Source: CAZKRL01 sp964555295 (GTDB taxonomy: Bacteria > Bacteroidota > Bacteroidia > Flavobacteriales_D > Sanyastnellaceae). From it: a stretch of 38,371 bases of DNA. This document shows, piece by piece, positions 1 through 7,951 of this stretch (positions are counted from its first letter, which is position 1; each line of letters begins with the position of its first letter). The stretch covers positions 1 through 38,371 of the forward strand of contig CAZKRL010000030.1 in assembly GCA_964555295.1 (NCBI GenBank), given 5' to 3'. Both the position numbers and the translations under genes were made by a program. The notes beneath the pieces are model-generated. The model ran no database searches. It was given only the letters and a program-made list of their open reading frames with translations, and had not been told where the DNA came from.

Positions 1-882
1 ATCAGCGATTCTCTTTGCGTATTTGAAGAAAAGGGGAATTCAAGCGGATTGGTTGGATGCCCGCAGCATCATTCGCACCGACAACCGATTCCGTGATGCG
101 CGTGTCGATTTTTCGGAATGTGTAGTGAATGAATTGATGATGTGGAAACGGAGTAACGCGGTCGGTGTCACACAGGGCTTCATCGGTGCAGACGCAGCAG
201 GCAATACTACCACTCTCGGTCGGGAGGGTTCAGATTATACCGCAGCCATTCTTGCGTTTTTGCTCCAAGCCCGCGAAGTAATAATTTGGAAAGATGTTCC
301 GGGCATGATGAACGCCGATCCACGATGGTTTCCTGAGGCGCGCAAGGTTTCTATTACGGCGCGAGTGTCATCCATCCCAAAACCATTAAGCCACTTCAAA
401 ATCTGGGGATACCCCTTTACATAAAATCGTTTGAACGTCCTGCTGAAGAAGGGACACTCATTCACGGTGATGCAGATGGCGAGGGTGCAGTGCATCATCT
501 TATCCTCAAGACCTCACAAGCGCTTGTTTCAATATATCCCAATGATTTCAGCTTCATCCTTGAAGACAACTTGCGAGATATTTTCGATGCATTGAGTGCG
601 GTGGGTGTCAGGGTAAGGCTCATGGAAAACTCTGCCATCAGCTTCTCTTTTGTAACGGATGATGACGCAAGAAAACTGGACTCATTGCGCGGGCGGCTCG
701 AGGGAAAATTCGCGATGAGGTTCAATCGTCCGGTGACTCTTCTTACCATTCGCCACTATACTCCTGAAATTGCAGAGCGTTACACCGCCTCCCGAGAAGT
801 TCTTCTCGAACAAAGAAACAGAACGTCATTGCGTCTTGTGATGCGCGCTATTCCTGCGGAAATCGTTCCTCAGAAATCATGA
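1..882 (+). pseudogene. Aspartate kinase, 5'-truncated by window edge and internally frameshifted
   Basis: Aspartate kinase phosphorylates L-aspartate, the first step of the lysine/threonine/methionine pathway. Reading from base 2, the kinase domain shows GREGSDYTAA and the nearby WKDVPGMMNADPRWF motif. At about 350-358 the reading frame breaks: after FPEARKVS the next conserved stretch, YGASVIHPKTIKPLQNLGIP, is found only in frame 1, where it continues without a stop to the TGA at 880-882. The segment normally joining these blocks (SYREAxELAY-like, about eight residues) is missing, so roughly 25 nt (a length of 3n+1) seem to be deleted. Downstream there is an ACT regulatory domain (ILKTSQALVSIYPNDFSFI and following) and part of a second. 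The 5' end lies outside the window. It is either a genuine recent pseudogene or an assembly error; the intact second half favours a recent event or an error. Confidence 0.85.
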
Positions 883-894
883 CTATCGCAAAAA

Positions 895-1116
895 TCAGTA
901 CTCGTCTTCGTTGAAAAAGAAATCCTCTTTCGTGGGGTAATCAGGCCAGATGTCTTCGATGGTATCAAAAACTTCTTCGTCGTCTTCTATTTGTTGCAAA
1001 TTCTCCACTACTTCTAAAGGTGCGCCTGTGCGCATTGCGAAATCAATGAGTTCGTCTTTGGTGGCCGGCCAGGGAGCGTCTTCTAAATATGAGGCCAATT
1101 CAAGTGTCCAGTACAT
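895..1116 (-). CDS. Small acidic DUF2795-type conserved protein
   Basis: A 73-residue protein starting MYWTLELASYLEDAPWPAT and ending in a very acidic tail (KEDFFFNEDEY). This matches from memory the small Bacteroidota DUF2795 proteins, whose function is unknown; the family's almost invariant MYWTLELAS opening decides the start at 1116. An in-frame ATG at 1149 would add 11 residues (MQLNTAAKRNT), and a possible -7 box (TATTTTCG, 1165-1172 on the minus strand) sits 15 nt upstream of that one, so the longer form cannot be excluded. It has no signal peptide or membrane segment and is probably cytosolic. It lies convergent to the broken aspartate kinase, 12 nt away, and downstream of the adenosyltransferase gene on the same strand with a gap of about 110 nt. 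Confidence 0.8.
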   Translation of the reverse strand: MYWTLELASYLEDAPWPATKDELIDFAMRTGAPLEVVENLQQIEDDEEVFDTIEDIWPDYPTKEDFFFNEDEY

Positions 1117-1228
1117 AGTGTTTCGTTTCGCTGCAGTGTTCAACTGCATTTTTCAATTGTCACGCGAAAATAAAAATTTCAGCGGTCAATTGGAAATTTT
1201 TTTGTATTCTTTCAAAACGCTTGTGAAA

Positions 1229-1774
1229 TCAAGGGTTCCAAAGAGTTTCTTGGCCGTTGTTGATCATGGTCATATACCTGGATAGGGTAAATAGGTAGTC
1301 GCTGAGTCGATTCAGGTATTCAATACACCGCAACTTGACCTCGTCTTGCGAGGGCAGGGCGACTACTGTGCGTTCGGCGCGGCGACATACGCAACGGGCA
1401 ATATGACATTGTGACGAGACACTATTGCCACCAGGCAGAATGAAGTTCTTCAGTTCAGGAAGTTGTTGTGTCATTGTATCGATATCTTGTTCGAGATGAA
1501 CCGTCATTTCCAAAGGCCAATCGGGAAGTTTAAACGCAGTGCCTTCATCAGGGTCAACCGCTAAATGACTTCCCATAAGAAATAGAATGTGCTGAACCTC
1601 TTGAATTCTTATGTTGGTAGGCGTGTCGGAAATTACATCTCTCAAAAGACCGAGGTGTGCATTCAGTTCATCAACGGTGCCATAAGCCTCAATGCGCGCG
1701 TCATTTTTAGCAACCCGCTTTCCCCCAAGCAGTCCGGTCTCTCCTTTGTCGCCATGGCGAGTATAAATCTTCAT
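1229..1774 (-). CDS. Cob(I)yrinic acid a,c-diamide / cob(I)alamin adenosyltransferase, PduO type
   Basis: This enzyme transfers the 5'-deoxyadenosyl group of ATP to cob(I)alamin, making the adenosylcobalamin coenzyme. The 181-residue length is normal for the PduO/MMAB family. The N-terminus MKIYTRHGDKGETGLLGGKR and the motif RIEAYGTVDELNAHLG are family signatures, and the C-terminal CIEYLNRLSDYLFTLSRYM helix contains the conserved N-x-x-SD. No B12 riboswitch precedes it: a -7-like box ends only 4 nt before the ATG, leaving no room for a leader. It is divergent from the dCMP deaminase gene. No other cobalamin genes are in the window, so it probably serves salvage and a B12-dependent mutase encoded elsewhere. 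Confidence 0.92.
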   Translation of the reverse strand: MKIYTRHGDKGETGLLGGKRVAKNDARIEAYGTVDELNAHLGLLRDVISDTPTNIRIQEVQHILFLMGSHLAVDPDEGTAFKLPDWPLEMTVHLEQDIDTMTQQLPELKNFILPGGNSVSSQCHIARCVCRRAERTVVALPSQDEVKLRCIEYLNRLSDYLFTLSRYMTMINNGQETLWNP

Positions 1775-1778
1775 TCTT

Positions 1779-1807
1779 CAAAAGTAAGTCACCCGAACCT
1801 TGAGCAA
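1779..1807 (-). promoter_or_regulatory. Bacteroidota-type promoter of the adenosyltransferase gene
   Basis: On the minus strand, TTG (1807-1805), an 18-nt spacer, then TACTTTTG (1786-1779), a full match to the TAnnTTTG -7 consensus. Only AAGA separates the box from the ATG at 1774. The expected start point therefore lies at or next to the start codon, implying a leaderless mRNA. Confidence 0.6.
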
Positions 1808-1831
1808 TTCGAACTGAATGATGCAAATTTG
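1800..1831 (+). promoter_or_regulatory. Bacteroidota-type promoter of the dCMP deaminase gene
   Basis: TTG (1800-1802), a 21-nt spacer, then CAAATTTG (1824-1831), matching TAnnTTTG at all but the first fixed base. It is 7 nt before the chosen ATG at 1839. The -33 element nearly abuts that of the divergent adenosyltransferase promoter (its TTG is at 1807-1805), so the two promoters are interleaved and probably compete for polymerase. Confidence 0.45.
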
Positions 1832-1838
1832 CGCGCAG

Positions 1839-2270
1839 ATGTCAAACACGAAGCAATACCGTTATGATTGTGCCTATATGCGTATGGCACTCGAGTGGTC
1901 GAAGTTGTCACATTGTACGAGAAAGAAAGTGGCGGCATTGCTGGTGCGAGACAACGTAATTATAAGTGACGGATTTAATGGAACCCCCAGCGGTTTTTCG
2001 AATGAATGTGAAGATAGCGCAGGTGACACGCATTGGTATGTATTACACGCTGAAGCGAACGCCATCATGAAAGTTGCGCGAACTGCCAACAGCGCTGCAG
2101 GCGCCACCTTATATATCACTCTTTCACCTTGTAAAGAATGTTGTAAGCTTGTGCTTCAGTCAGGGATCAAACGTTTGGTGTATTTGCATGATTACAAAGA
2201 CCCAACAGGATTGCTCTTTCTCCGGGATGCTGGTATTGAAATCCTTAAAATTGATGAAGTGCATTTGTAA
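1839..2270 (+). CDS. dCMP / cytidine-type zinc deaminase
   Basis: Predicted dCMP deaminase, which makes dUMP for thymidylate synthesis. Counting from the chosen ATG (143 residues), the zinc ligands and catalytic glutamate are H70-A-E72 (VLHAEANAI) and C98/C101 (SPCKECC). The preceding GFNGTPSGFSNECED segment is typical of the ComEB/dCMP deaminase group rather than of free cytidine deaminases. An in-frame ATG exists at 1818, but it lies upstream of and overlaps the promoter box, and the family usually starts close to the YRYDCAYMRMALEWSKLS helix, so 1839 is preferred. It is divergent from the adenosyltransferase gene and followed by a 365-nt gene-free stretch. Confidence 0.9.
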   Translation: MSNTKQYRYDCAYMRMALEWSKLSHCTRKKVAALLVRDNVIISDGFNGTPSGFSNECEDSAGDTHWYVLHAEANAIMKVARTANSAAGATLYITLSPCKECCKLVLQSGIKRLVYLHDYKDPTGLLFLRDAGIEILKIDEVHL

Positions 2271-2635
2271 ATTTTGAGTTAATCGCCTTCATTTTCCCAT
2301 CTATTGAAAAGGCCGGATATGGTCTTATTAGTTTGTATAATACCAAGAATGAATTAGGTTGACAATTGCTAGGCAATACATTGTTATTCCTCCGGTTTTC
2401 AAAGAGCTAAACGCTTTCTGAGTGCAATGGGCTAAACAACTTTGTGCGACTCACATCGAAGTGAATACATGCTCAGGTAGTTGAGTGATAATACCAAAAT
2501 TCTCGTTTAGTTCTCACGATTACAGAGCGATTGATTTGGAAAATGGAGGGTAATAGGAATCATACTCTCCAGAGGTCTATTATTGTAAACGAAGCTTCAG
2601 GTGTATGTTGTAAATTTCGAACCTGCTAAGCACTC
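2271..2635. other. Gene-free intergenic stretch (365 nt)
   Basis: No ORF of note, tRNA-like T-loop or strong hairpin is visible. A weak 6-bp stem (AAGGCC with GGTCTT, including a G-U pair) sits near 2311-2329. TAAATTTC (2611-2618) lies 17 nt before the ATG of the next gene and resembles a -7 box, but the nearest upstream TTG (2583-2585) is 25 nt away, which is long. Control sequences of the downstream S41 gene presumably lie here. Confidence 0.5.
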
Positions 2636-4288
2636 ATGATTGAAGAAACCTCAAATAGAAAACGCCCTTCAGCAAAACAACCCATTGTCTTTGCCCTGTT
2701 ACTTATAGTAGGCATGTTTATAGGAACCAATCTGGGAGATAGGAATTTGCTGAAGGTAAAATCAGGTACCGTAGAAAACGCAAACAAGCTGGTAAGTCTT
2801 ATTGACTTTATTGAAGATAATTATGTAGATAGCGTTAATAAACAGAAACTGATCGATGATGCAATTGAAAGTGTATTGGGCAACCTTGATCCGCACAGTT
2901 ATTATTTATCCTCCGATGAAATGCTTCTTGAACGCGAACGGATGAAGGGTGAGTTTGGCGGGGTAGGAATTGAGTTTGTTATTATGCGCGATTCTTTGAT
3001 GGTTATAAAACCTATCGCAAATGGTCCATCGGAAGTTGCAGGGATTCAGTCGGGAGACCGAGTTATCAGCGTTAACGGTGAGGTTATCTCCGGAAAGGAC
3101 CTGAACTCTGACGCGGTTCAAAAACTTTTGAAAGGTGCTAAAGGAACAAAAGTGAAGTTGAGTGTATATCGACCATCTACTGCGGAGATTCTCGATTTCG
3201 AAATCAAACGGGGCAATATTCCAATTGAAAGTATTGATGCCGCACTTATGGTGAGCGACTCTATTGGTTATATCAAGCTTGAACGATTCGGTGAGCGCAC
3301 GTATGATGAGTTTATGTCCGCAGCTTCCGCGCTGCAGGATAGTGGTTGCAAGAAATTAATTTTGGATTTACGAGGCAATGGTGGAGGGTTACTGGGTCAG
3401 GCCGCATTGATCACTGAAGAATTCTTACCTCAAAACTTGACCATAGTTACTACACGCGGCCTTCATTCTGGTTCCGAAGAAATCAAATCAACCAAACAGG
3501 GAAGATATGTCGACATGGAATTAGCGGTATTAATAGATCAGAGCTCTGCGTCGGCGAGTGAAATTGTAGCCGGGGCTCTGCAAGATTGGGACAGGAGTGT
3601 AACCATCGGACGTAGGTCTTTTGGAAAAGGGTTGGTGCAGCACGAAATGGAGATGGCCGATAACAGTGCGCTCAGACTAACAGTGGCGAGATATTATACA
3701 CCCACCGGTCGATGCATTCAGCGGCCTTATGCAGATTCAGCGGCTTATAAAAATGATTTTCATGAGCGGATGACAAGCGGAGAGCTGCTGAACGCGGATA
3801 GTGTCCGCTTTCCTGACTCATTGAAATTTCGCACACCGAAAGGTAGAATCGTATACGGGGGTGGAGGGATCATGCCGGATGTTTTTGTGCCGATGGATAG
3901 CATGTATTTCAGCGGCCTGCTTTCTGAAATAGTATATAGTGGAATTATCCGTGAATACTGTTTTGATTTTGTGGAGCAGAATAGAGCCACTCTGAGTAAG
4001 TATAGCGAAATGCAGTTTACTCGAAAGTTTCAAGTGTCAGACCAAATGGTGAGTCGATTACTTGAGAGAGCTTCAGATCAAGATTTCGAATTGAATGGAA
4101 GAGTTGTAAAGAAAATTTCTCCTCAACTCAAAAGACGAATTAAGGCACAGATTGCAAGGAATTTATTTGGACAGAATGCAACGTATAGGGTCTTGCTCGA
4201 AGAAGATTCCGATTTTGAACGTGCGATGCAAGAACTCACAAGAGCATCAAACGTTGTTCGCCCGAATAAGTCTAAATCGCGCAAATGA
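2636..4288 (+). CDS. S41-family C-terminal processing protease (first copy)
   Basis: A membrane-anchored periplasmic serine protease of the CtpA/Prc family, 550 residues. A short cytoplasmic N-terminus is followed by one membrane segment (about residues 16-31). Then come the S41 N-terminal region (SLIDFIEDNYVDSV, LDPHSYY), a PDZ domain (about 105-190, with FGGVGIEF and SGDRVISVNG) and the protease core with LDLRGNGGG (244-251). The catalytic dyad is Ser306 (in SSASASEI) and Lys331 (in RSFGKGLVQ), with the 25-residue spacing seen in Prc. A basic C-terminal tail of about 150 residues follows the core. The stop overlaps the rnpA start by 4 nt, so the two are translationally coupled. It is paralogous to the protease at 4697-6370. 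Confidence 0.93.
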   Translation: MIEETSNRKRPSAKQPIVFALLLIVGMFIGTNLGDRNLLKVKSGTVENANKLVSLIDFIEDNYVDSVNKQKLIDDAIESVLGNLDPHSYYLSSDEMLLERERMKGEFGGVGIEFVIMRDSLMVIKPIANGPSEVAGIQSGDRVISVNGEVISGKDLNSDAVQKLLKGAKGTKVKLSVYRPSTAEILDFEIKRGNIPIESIDAALMVSDSIGYIKLERFGERTYDEFMSAASALQDSGCKKLILDLRGNGGGLLGQAALITEEFLPQNLTIVTTRGLHSGSEEIKSTKQGRYVDMELAVLIDQSSASASEIVAGALQDWDRSVTIGRRSFGKGLVQHEMEMADNSALRLTVARYYTPTGRCIQRPYADSAAYKNDFHERMTSGELLNADSVRFPDSLKFRTPKGRIVYGGGGIMPDVFVPMDSMYFSGLLSEIVYSGIIREYCFDFVEQNRATLSKYSEMQFTRKFQVSDQMVSRLLERASDQDFELNGRVVKKISPQLKRRIKAQIARNLFGQNATYRVLLEEDSDFERAMQELTRASNVVRPNKSKSRK

Positions 4289-4713
4289 ACCAGACCCTCT
4301 CACGCGAGGAAAGGCTCCGAAGCCGAAAATGGATGGAGCGTCTTAGGAGTAATGGAATAGCTGTGAAAACGCCATCACTCATTTTGGTTTATATGCCTAT
4401 TGAGGAGGGTATTTTTCCTTCCACCAATATGTCAGTCATGTTTAGTGTGAGTAAACGACTCTATAAGCGTTCGGTCGACCGGAATCGAGTGAAGCGACTG
4501 ATGAGAGAGAGTTACAGAAGGCAGAAGGAGATTCTACGCCCCGTTGCCGCAGCCAATCATGTGCATTGCCTTATGCAGTTTATTTTTACGGGGCGGCAAT
4601 TACCTGAATTCCCGTATGTGTATTCTCGGGTTACTGACGTATTGAAACGAATGTCGAAACAGTTGGCTACAAATACTGATCATTTGAAGAAGTTATATGA
4701 AAATGACAAATAA
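4285..4713 (+). CDS. rnpA: Ribonuclease P protein component
   Basis: Protein subunit of RNase P, which helps the catalytic RNA remove 5' leaders from pre-tRNAs. The 142-residue length fits Bacteroidota members. The signature RNP helix RSVDRNRVKRLMRESYR is present at about residues 67-83, preceded by FSVSKRLYKR. The N-terminus (LSREERLRSRKWMERL) corresponds to the usual conserved start of RnpA. The start ATG overlaps the stop of the upstream S41 gene (ATGA), and its 3' end overlaps the next S41 gene by 17 nt, so all three are probably one transcript. rpmH, the usual neighbour of rnpA in many bacteria, is absent. The RNase P RNA gene is not in the window. Confidence 0.93.
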   Translation: MNQTLSREERLRSRKWMERLRSNGIAVKTPSLILVYMPIEEGIFPSTNMSVMFSVSKRLYKRSVDRNRVKRLMRESYRRQKEILRPVAAANHVHCLMQFIFTGRQLPEFPYVYSRVTDVLKRMSKQLATNTDHLKKLYENDK

Positions 4714-6370
4714 TCCAAGATTGAAATCCCTGAAAATATTATTGATTACTGCTCCATTTCTTATTGCGGCGGTAGCAGTTAAGGATGAGCTTTTCGAGGT
4801 GTCCAAGAACCTTGAGATTTTCAACTCGGTGTATAAAGAATTGAATATTTATTATGTGGATGACACCAAGCCGGGTGCATTGATGAAAACGGGGATAGAT
4901 GCGATGCTGAAGTCACTAGATCCGTATACCATTTATTATCCAGAATCAAGGGTGGAAGACGCCATGTTTATGCAAACCGGTCAATATGGTGGAATCGGGA
5001 CATTGGTAAACACCATTGATGGGAAGATTACAATAACTGATCCTTACGAGGGTTATGCTGCGCTGAAATCAGGGTTAATGGCGGGAGATGTTATTGTGAG
5101 TATTGCAGGAAAATCTGTGGTTGGCAAAAAACATGATGATGTTACTGATTTACTTATGGGCCAGCCCGGAACGGAGGTTGAAATCGGTTATGAAAGACCT
5201 GGCGAAACAGGAACGAAGAAGGTAAAAATAACGAGAGAGGAAATTAAAATCCCCGATGTGCCATTTTTCACTTTGCTTTCCGATAGCACAACAGGGTATA
5301 TTCAACTCTCAGGATTTACGCAAACTGCAAGCCAAGAGGTGCGGTCGGCTTTCTTGGATTTGAAGAAGCGACAAATGAAACAGTTGATACTGGATCTTCG
5401 CGGCAATGGCGGTGGTTTATTGCGCGAGGCCATAAGTATCGTAAACATGTTCGTGCCCAAGGGAACGGAAATCGTTCGCACAAAAGGAAAGATTGATGAG
5501 TGGAATAAAATCTATACTGCCATCGCGGAGCCTTTGGACACCAAGATTCCTATTATAGTATTGGTAGATCGTGCCTCAGCATCTGCCTCAGAAATCGTGA
5601 GCGGTAGTCTGCAAGATCTGGATAGGGCGGTGATTCTAGGCGAGGATTCATATGGCAAAGGATTGGTACAACAAACTAAAGATCTCGCATATAATACCAA
5701 ACTCAAATTAACGGTTGCTAAGTATTACACTCCGAGTGGAAGATGTATTCAGCGTCTCGACTATTCGCACAGAGATGAAACCACAGGAGAGGTGAAAGCA
5801 ATTTCGGATTCACTCTTGAAAAAATTTAAAACAACTCTAGGTCGCGAAGTTGGGGAGGGGCGGGGTATTGCGCCGGATATTGAGGTGGATCTTGGTGAAG
5901 ACGCACACATATTGATGGCAATGATGGAGCGGAATATTATATTCCATTTCGCGACTCAATACCGAATGCAGCATGGAGAAATTGCACCGGCACAGGATTT
6001 TCGGATAGGCGATAGCGATTACAAAGCATTTTGTGATTTCGTCTTAGCGAAAAATATCAGTTACGAAACCAATACCGAAAAACTTTTTAATCAGCTGAAA
6101 AGGACCGCGCAGGAGGAGCGCTATTATGATGGTTCAGAGAATGAGTTTGCTCAGTTATTTGCCCGGATTGAACCACAAACTAAAAAGGATCTCGATAAAT
6201 TTCGCCAACAAATTTCAGAGGTTTTGGAGGGTGAAATTGTTTCGCGTTACTACTATCAAAGTGGTCGAACGAAAAACTTTCTTGCCATAGACCCTGTGGT
6301 TCGTCGCTCGCTTGATGTGTTCTCTAGGGAGTATACCAACGTGTTATCTCCCGGTTACAAGAGGAGATAA
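4697..6370 (+). CDS. S41-family C-terminal processing protease (second copy)
   Basis: Second periplasmic tail-specific protease, 557 residues. The N-terminal hydrophobic segment (about 11-28) acts as a signal or anchor. It is followed by ELNIYYVDD and LDPYTIYY, a PDZ domain (about 98-180, GGIGTLV and AGDVIVSIAG), then LDLRGNGGG (232-240). The catalytic pair is Ser296 (RASASASEI) and Lys321 (DSYGKGLVQ), spacing 25. The C-terminal region (about 400-557) is helical and charged. The start is ATG 4697, inside the rnpA 3' end; an ATG two codons later (4703) is possible. It shares the core and the YYTPxGRCIQR motif with the first copy, but the C-terminal halves are clearly different, so they are likely to have different substrates or partners. 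The O-antigen ligase-like gene follows after 18 nt. Confidence 0.93.
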   Translation: MKMTNNPRLKSLKILLITAPFLIAAVAVKDELFEVSKNLEIFNSVYKELNIYYVDDTKPGALMKTGIDAMLKSLDPYTIYYPESRVEDAMFMQTGQYGGIGTLVNTIDGKITITDPYEGYAALKSGLMAGDVIVSIAGKSVVGKKHDDVTDLLMGQPGTEVEIGYERPGETGTKKVKITREEIKIPDVPFFTLLSDSTTGYIQLSGFTQTASQEVRSAFLDLKKRQMKQLILDLRGNGGGLLREAISIVNMFVPKGTEIVRTKGKIDEWNKIYTAIAEPLDTKIPIIVLVDRASASASEIVSGSLQDLDRAVILGEDSYGKGLVQQTKDLAYNTKLKLTVAKYYTPSGRCIQRLDYSHRDETTGEVKAISDSLLKKFKTTLGREVGEGRGIAPDIEVDLGEDAHILMAMMERNIIFHFATQYRMQHGEIAPAQDFRIGDSDYKAFCDFVLAKNISYETNTEKLFNQLKRTAQEERYYDGSENEFAQLFARIEPQTKKDLDKFRQQISEVLEGEIVSRYYYQSGRTKNFLAIDPVVRRSLDVFSREYTNVLSPGYKRR

Positions 6371-6388
6371 AGTTATTTATCTGTTTTT

Positions 6389-7951
6389 ATGGCACCAATC
6401 ACCAGATGGGTTAAGCTTGAGGATAATATCGCCTTTTTGGGGTTTGGTATACTCGCCATTGCATTGCCTTTTAGCAATCTGTTTATGTCAATCGGCATGC
6501 TCACGGTCGCTGCCAGTGCCTTATCACGTATTTGTCGTACTATTATATTTCGTGACAGCTCAATTGAATTCAAAGGGAGGTATTGGATATTATTGCCCGC
6601 TATTATATGGTTGCTGACGTTGGCGGGCGGTTGGAGCTCCGATGATACCGCGCACTGGCTATGGGATTTGAGAGTGAAATTGCCGCTGTTATTACTTCCA
6701 GTGTTTTCTTTCTTGTATGTGGATGTGTTACGAAAGAAATTTCTTTCACTCATTGGACTTTACACCTTGGGAGTTTCAATGGCTTGTGTGATTTGTCTTT
6801 GGTTCGCTTTGAGCAATGATTTTAGAGATACAGACATTAGGAATGCATCCTTGTTTATCTCGCATATCCGATTTGGATTAATGTTGGCTTTCACCATTCC
6901 ACTGATTTATTTCGCGCCGAATATTTCTCCATCTCGTGAACGTCATCGCCAGGTGTTGCTTCTCATGCTGGCAGTTTTATTTCTCACTTTCGAAATTATT
7001 TCAGCTAATATCACCGGCATGTTTATGATGATGGCTGTTTTTATTTTCATTTCTGCCCATTTTGCTTTACACAACAAGCATTGGTTGGCAAGGACTCTTT
7101 TGATGTTAACGGGCTTGATGTTGATATCAATTCTTTTATATCTGAAGACTGAATATGACCAATACCTGACGGCACGCCCTGCGGATTTAAGTCCGATGGA
7201 GGAAAAATCATCAGGGGGTGAGACCTATTTGAAATGTGAGCCACCATACATTGTCGAGCACGGGAAAATTACCGGAAGATATATTGCTCTAAATGAATTA
7301 GACTCTGCGTGGTTCGCGAAAACACAAATTCATCTTGGTCAACGTGATGGTCGAGGCCAGCCGTTAAAGTTTACGTTAATAAGGTATCTTACTTCACTTG
7401 ACCTCAGAAAGGATGCGGTGGGTGTTTCGAAGCTAGATGATCTGGATGTAAAAAATATTCTCAATGGAATTACAAGTGCCGAAGAAAATAATCGTTCGGC
7501 ACTTTCGAATAGAATGTATGCGTTATTCTATGAGTGGTCAGTTTATCGAGAAACGGGTTTGGTAAGCGGCCATAGTTTGTTTCAGCGGTTGGAATTTTGG
7601 CGTGCCGCATGGAATATAATTCGGCAAAATATTCTTTGTGGCGTTGGGCCTGGAGATGTTCCCAATGCATTTCGAAATTCTTATATTGAGATCAACACAT
7701 CTCTTGATGTTGGCAACCGTCTCCGCGCCCACAATCAATTCCTCACGGTTTGGATTTCTTTTGGGATCATCGGATTGATTTCGCTGTGTATTATTCTTTT
7801 TTGGCCTGTATACAAATTACGATCGGTGTTGATGAATTGCTTTTTGATGATATCATCTCTTTCTTTTCTAACAGAAGACACACTTGAAACTCAGGCAGGG
7901 GTTTGTTTTTTTGCGCTATTCACTTCTATTCTTGCGGCAGTGCGCTCATAA
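6389..7951 (+). CDS. O-antigen ligase / polymerase-like membrane protein (Wzy_C family)
   Basis: A polytopic membrane protein of 520 residues with about ten or more hydrophobic segments. The pattern fits the WaaL/Wzy superfamily: N-terminal helices, one large periplasmic loop (about 252-450), then the Wzy_C signature FQRLEFWRAAWNIIRQN, GVGPGD and RAHNQFLTVWISFGIIGL. His448 in RAHNQ corresponds to the conserved loop histidine of O-antigen ligases. Members ligate O-antigen to lipid A-core or polymerise glycan repeats; which applies here cannot be told. It lies 18 nt after the second S41 gene and so probably shares its transcript. Its 3' end overlaps the convergent GT9 gene by 26 nt, supporting a glycan-related role. 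Confidence 0.85.
   Translation: MAPITRWVKLEDNIAFLGFGILAIALPFSNLFMSIGMLTVAASALSRICRTIIFRDSSIEFKGRYWILLPAIIWLLTLAGGWSSDDTAHWLWDLRVKLPLLLLPVFSFLYVDVLRKKFLSLIGLYTLGVSMACVICLWFALSNDFRDTDIRNASLFISHIRFGLMLAFTIPLIYFAPNISPSRERHRQVLLLMLAVLFLTFEIISANITGMFMMMAVFIFISAHFALHNKHWLARTLLMLTGLMLISILLYLKTEYDQYLTARPADLSPMEEKSSGGETYLKCEPPYIVEHGKITGRYIALNELDSAWFAKTQIHLGQRDGRGQPLKFTLIRYLTSLDLRKDAVGVSKLDDLDVKNILNGITSAEENNRSALSNRMYALFYEWSVYRETGLVSGHSLFQRLEFWRAAWNIIRQNILCGVGPGDVPNAFRNSYIEINTSLDVGNRLRAHNQFLTVWISFGIIGLISLCIILFWPVYKLRSVLMNCFLMISSLSFLTEDTLETQAGVCFFALFTSILAAVRS

Noticed and set aside
1229..1840. Cobalamin riboswitch upstream of the adenosyltransferase
   Set aside because: The promoter box lies 4 nt from the ATG and the intergenic space is only 64 nt; no room for a B12 aptamer.
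2359..2387. sigma70-like promoter TTGACA - 17 nt - TGTTAT
   Set aside because: The spacing looks good, but Bacteroidota primary sigma factors use TTG/TAnnTTTG elements, the -10 is only a 4/6 match, and the nearest ATG is about 250 nt away.
2583..2618. TTG ... TAAATTTC as promoter of the first S41 gene
   Set aside because: The 25-nt spacing is longer than usual and the box ends in C; too weak to list as a feature.
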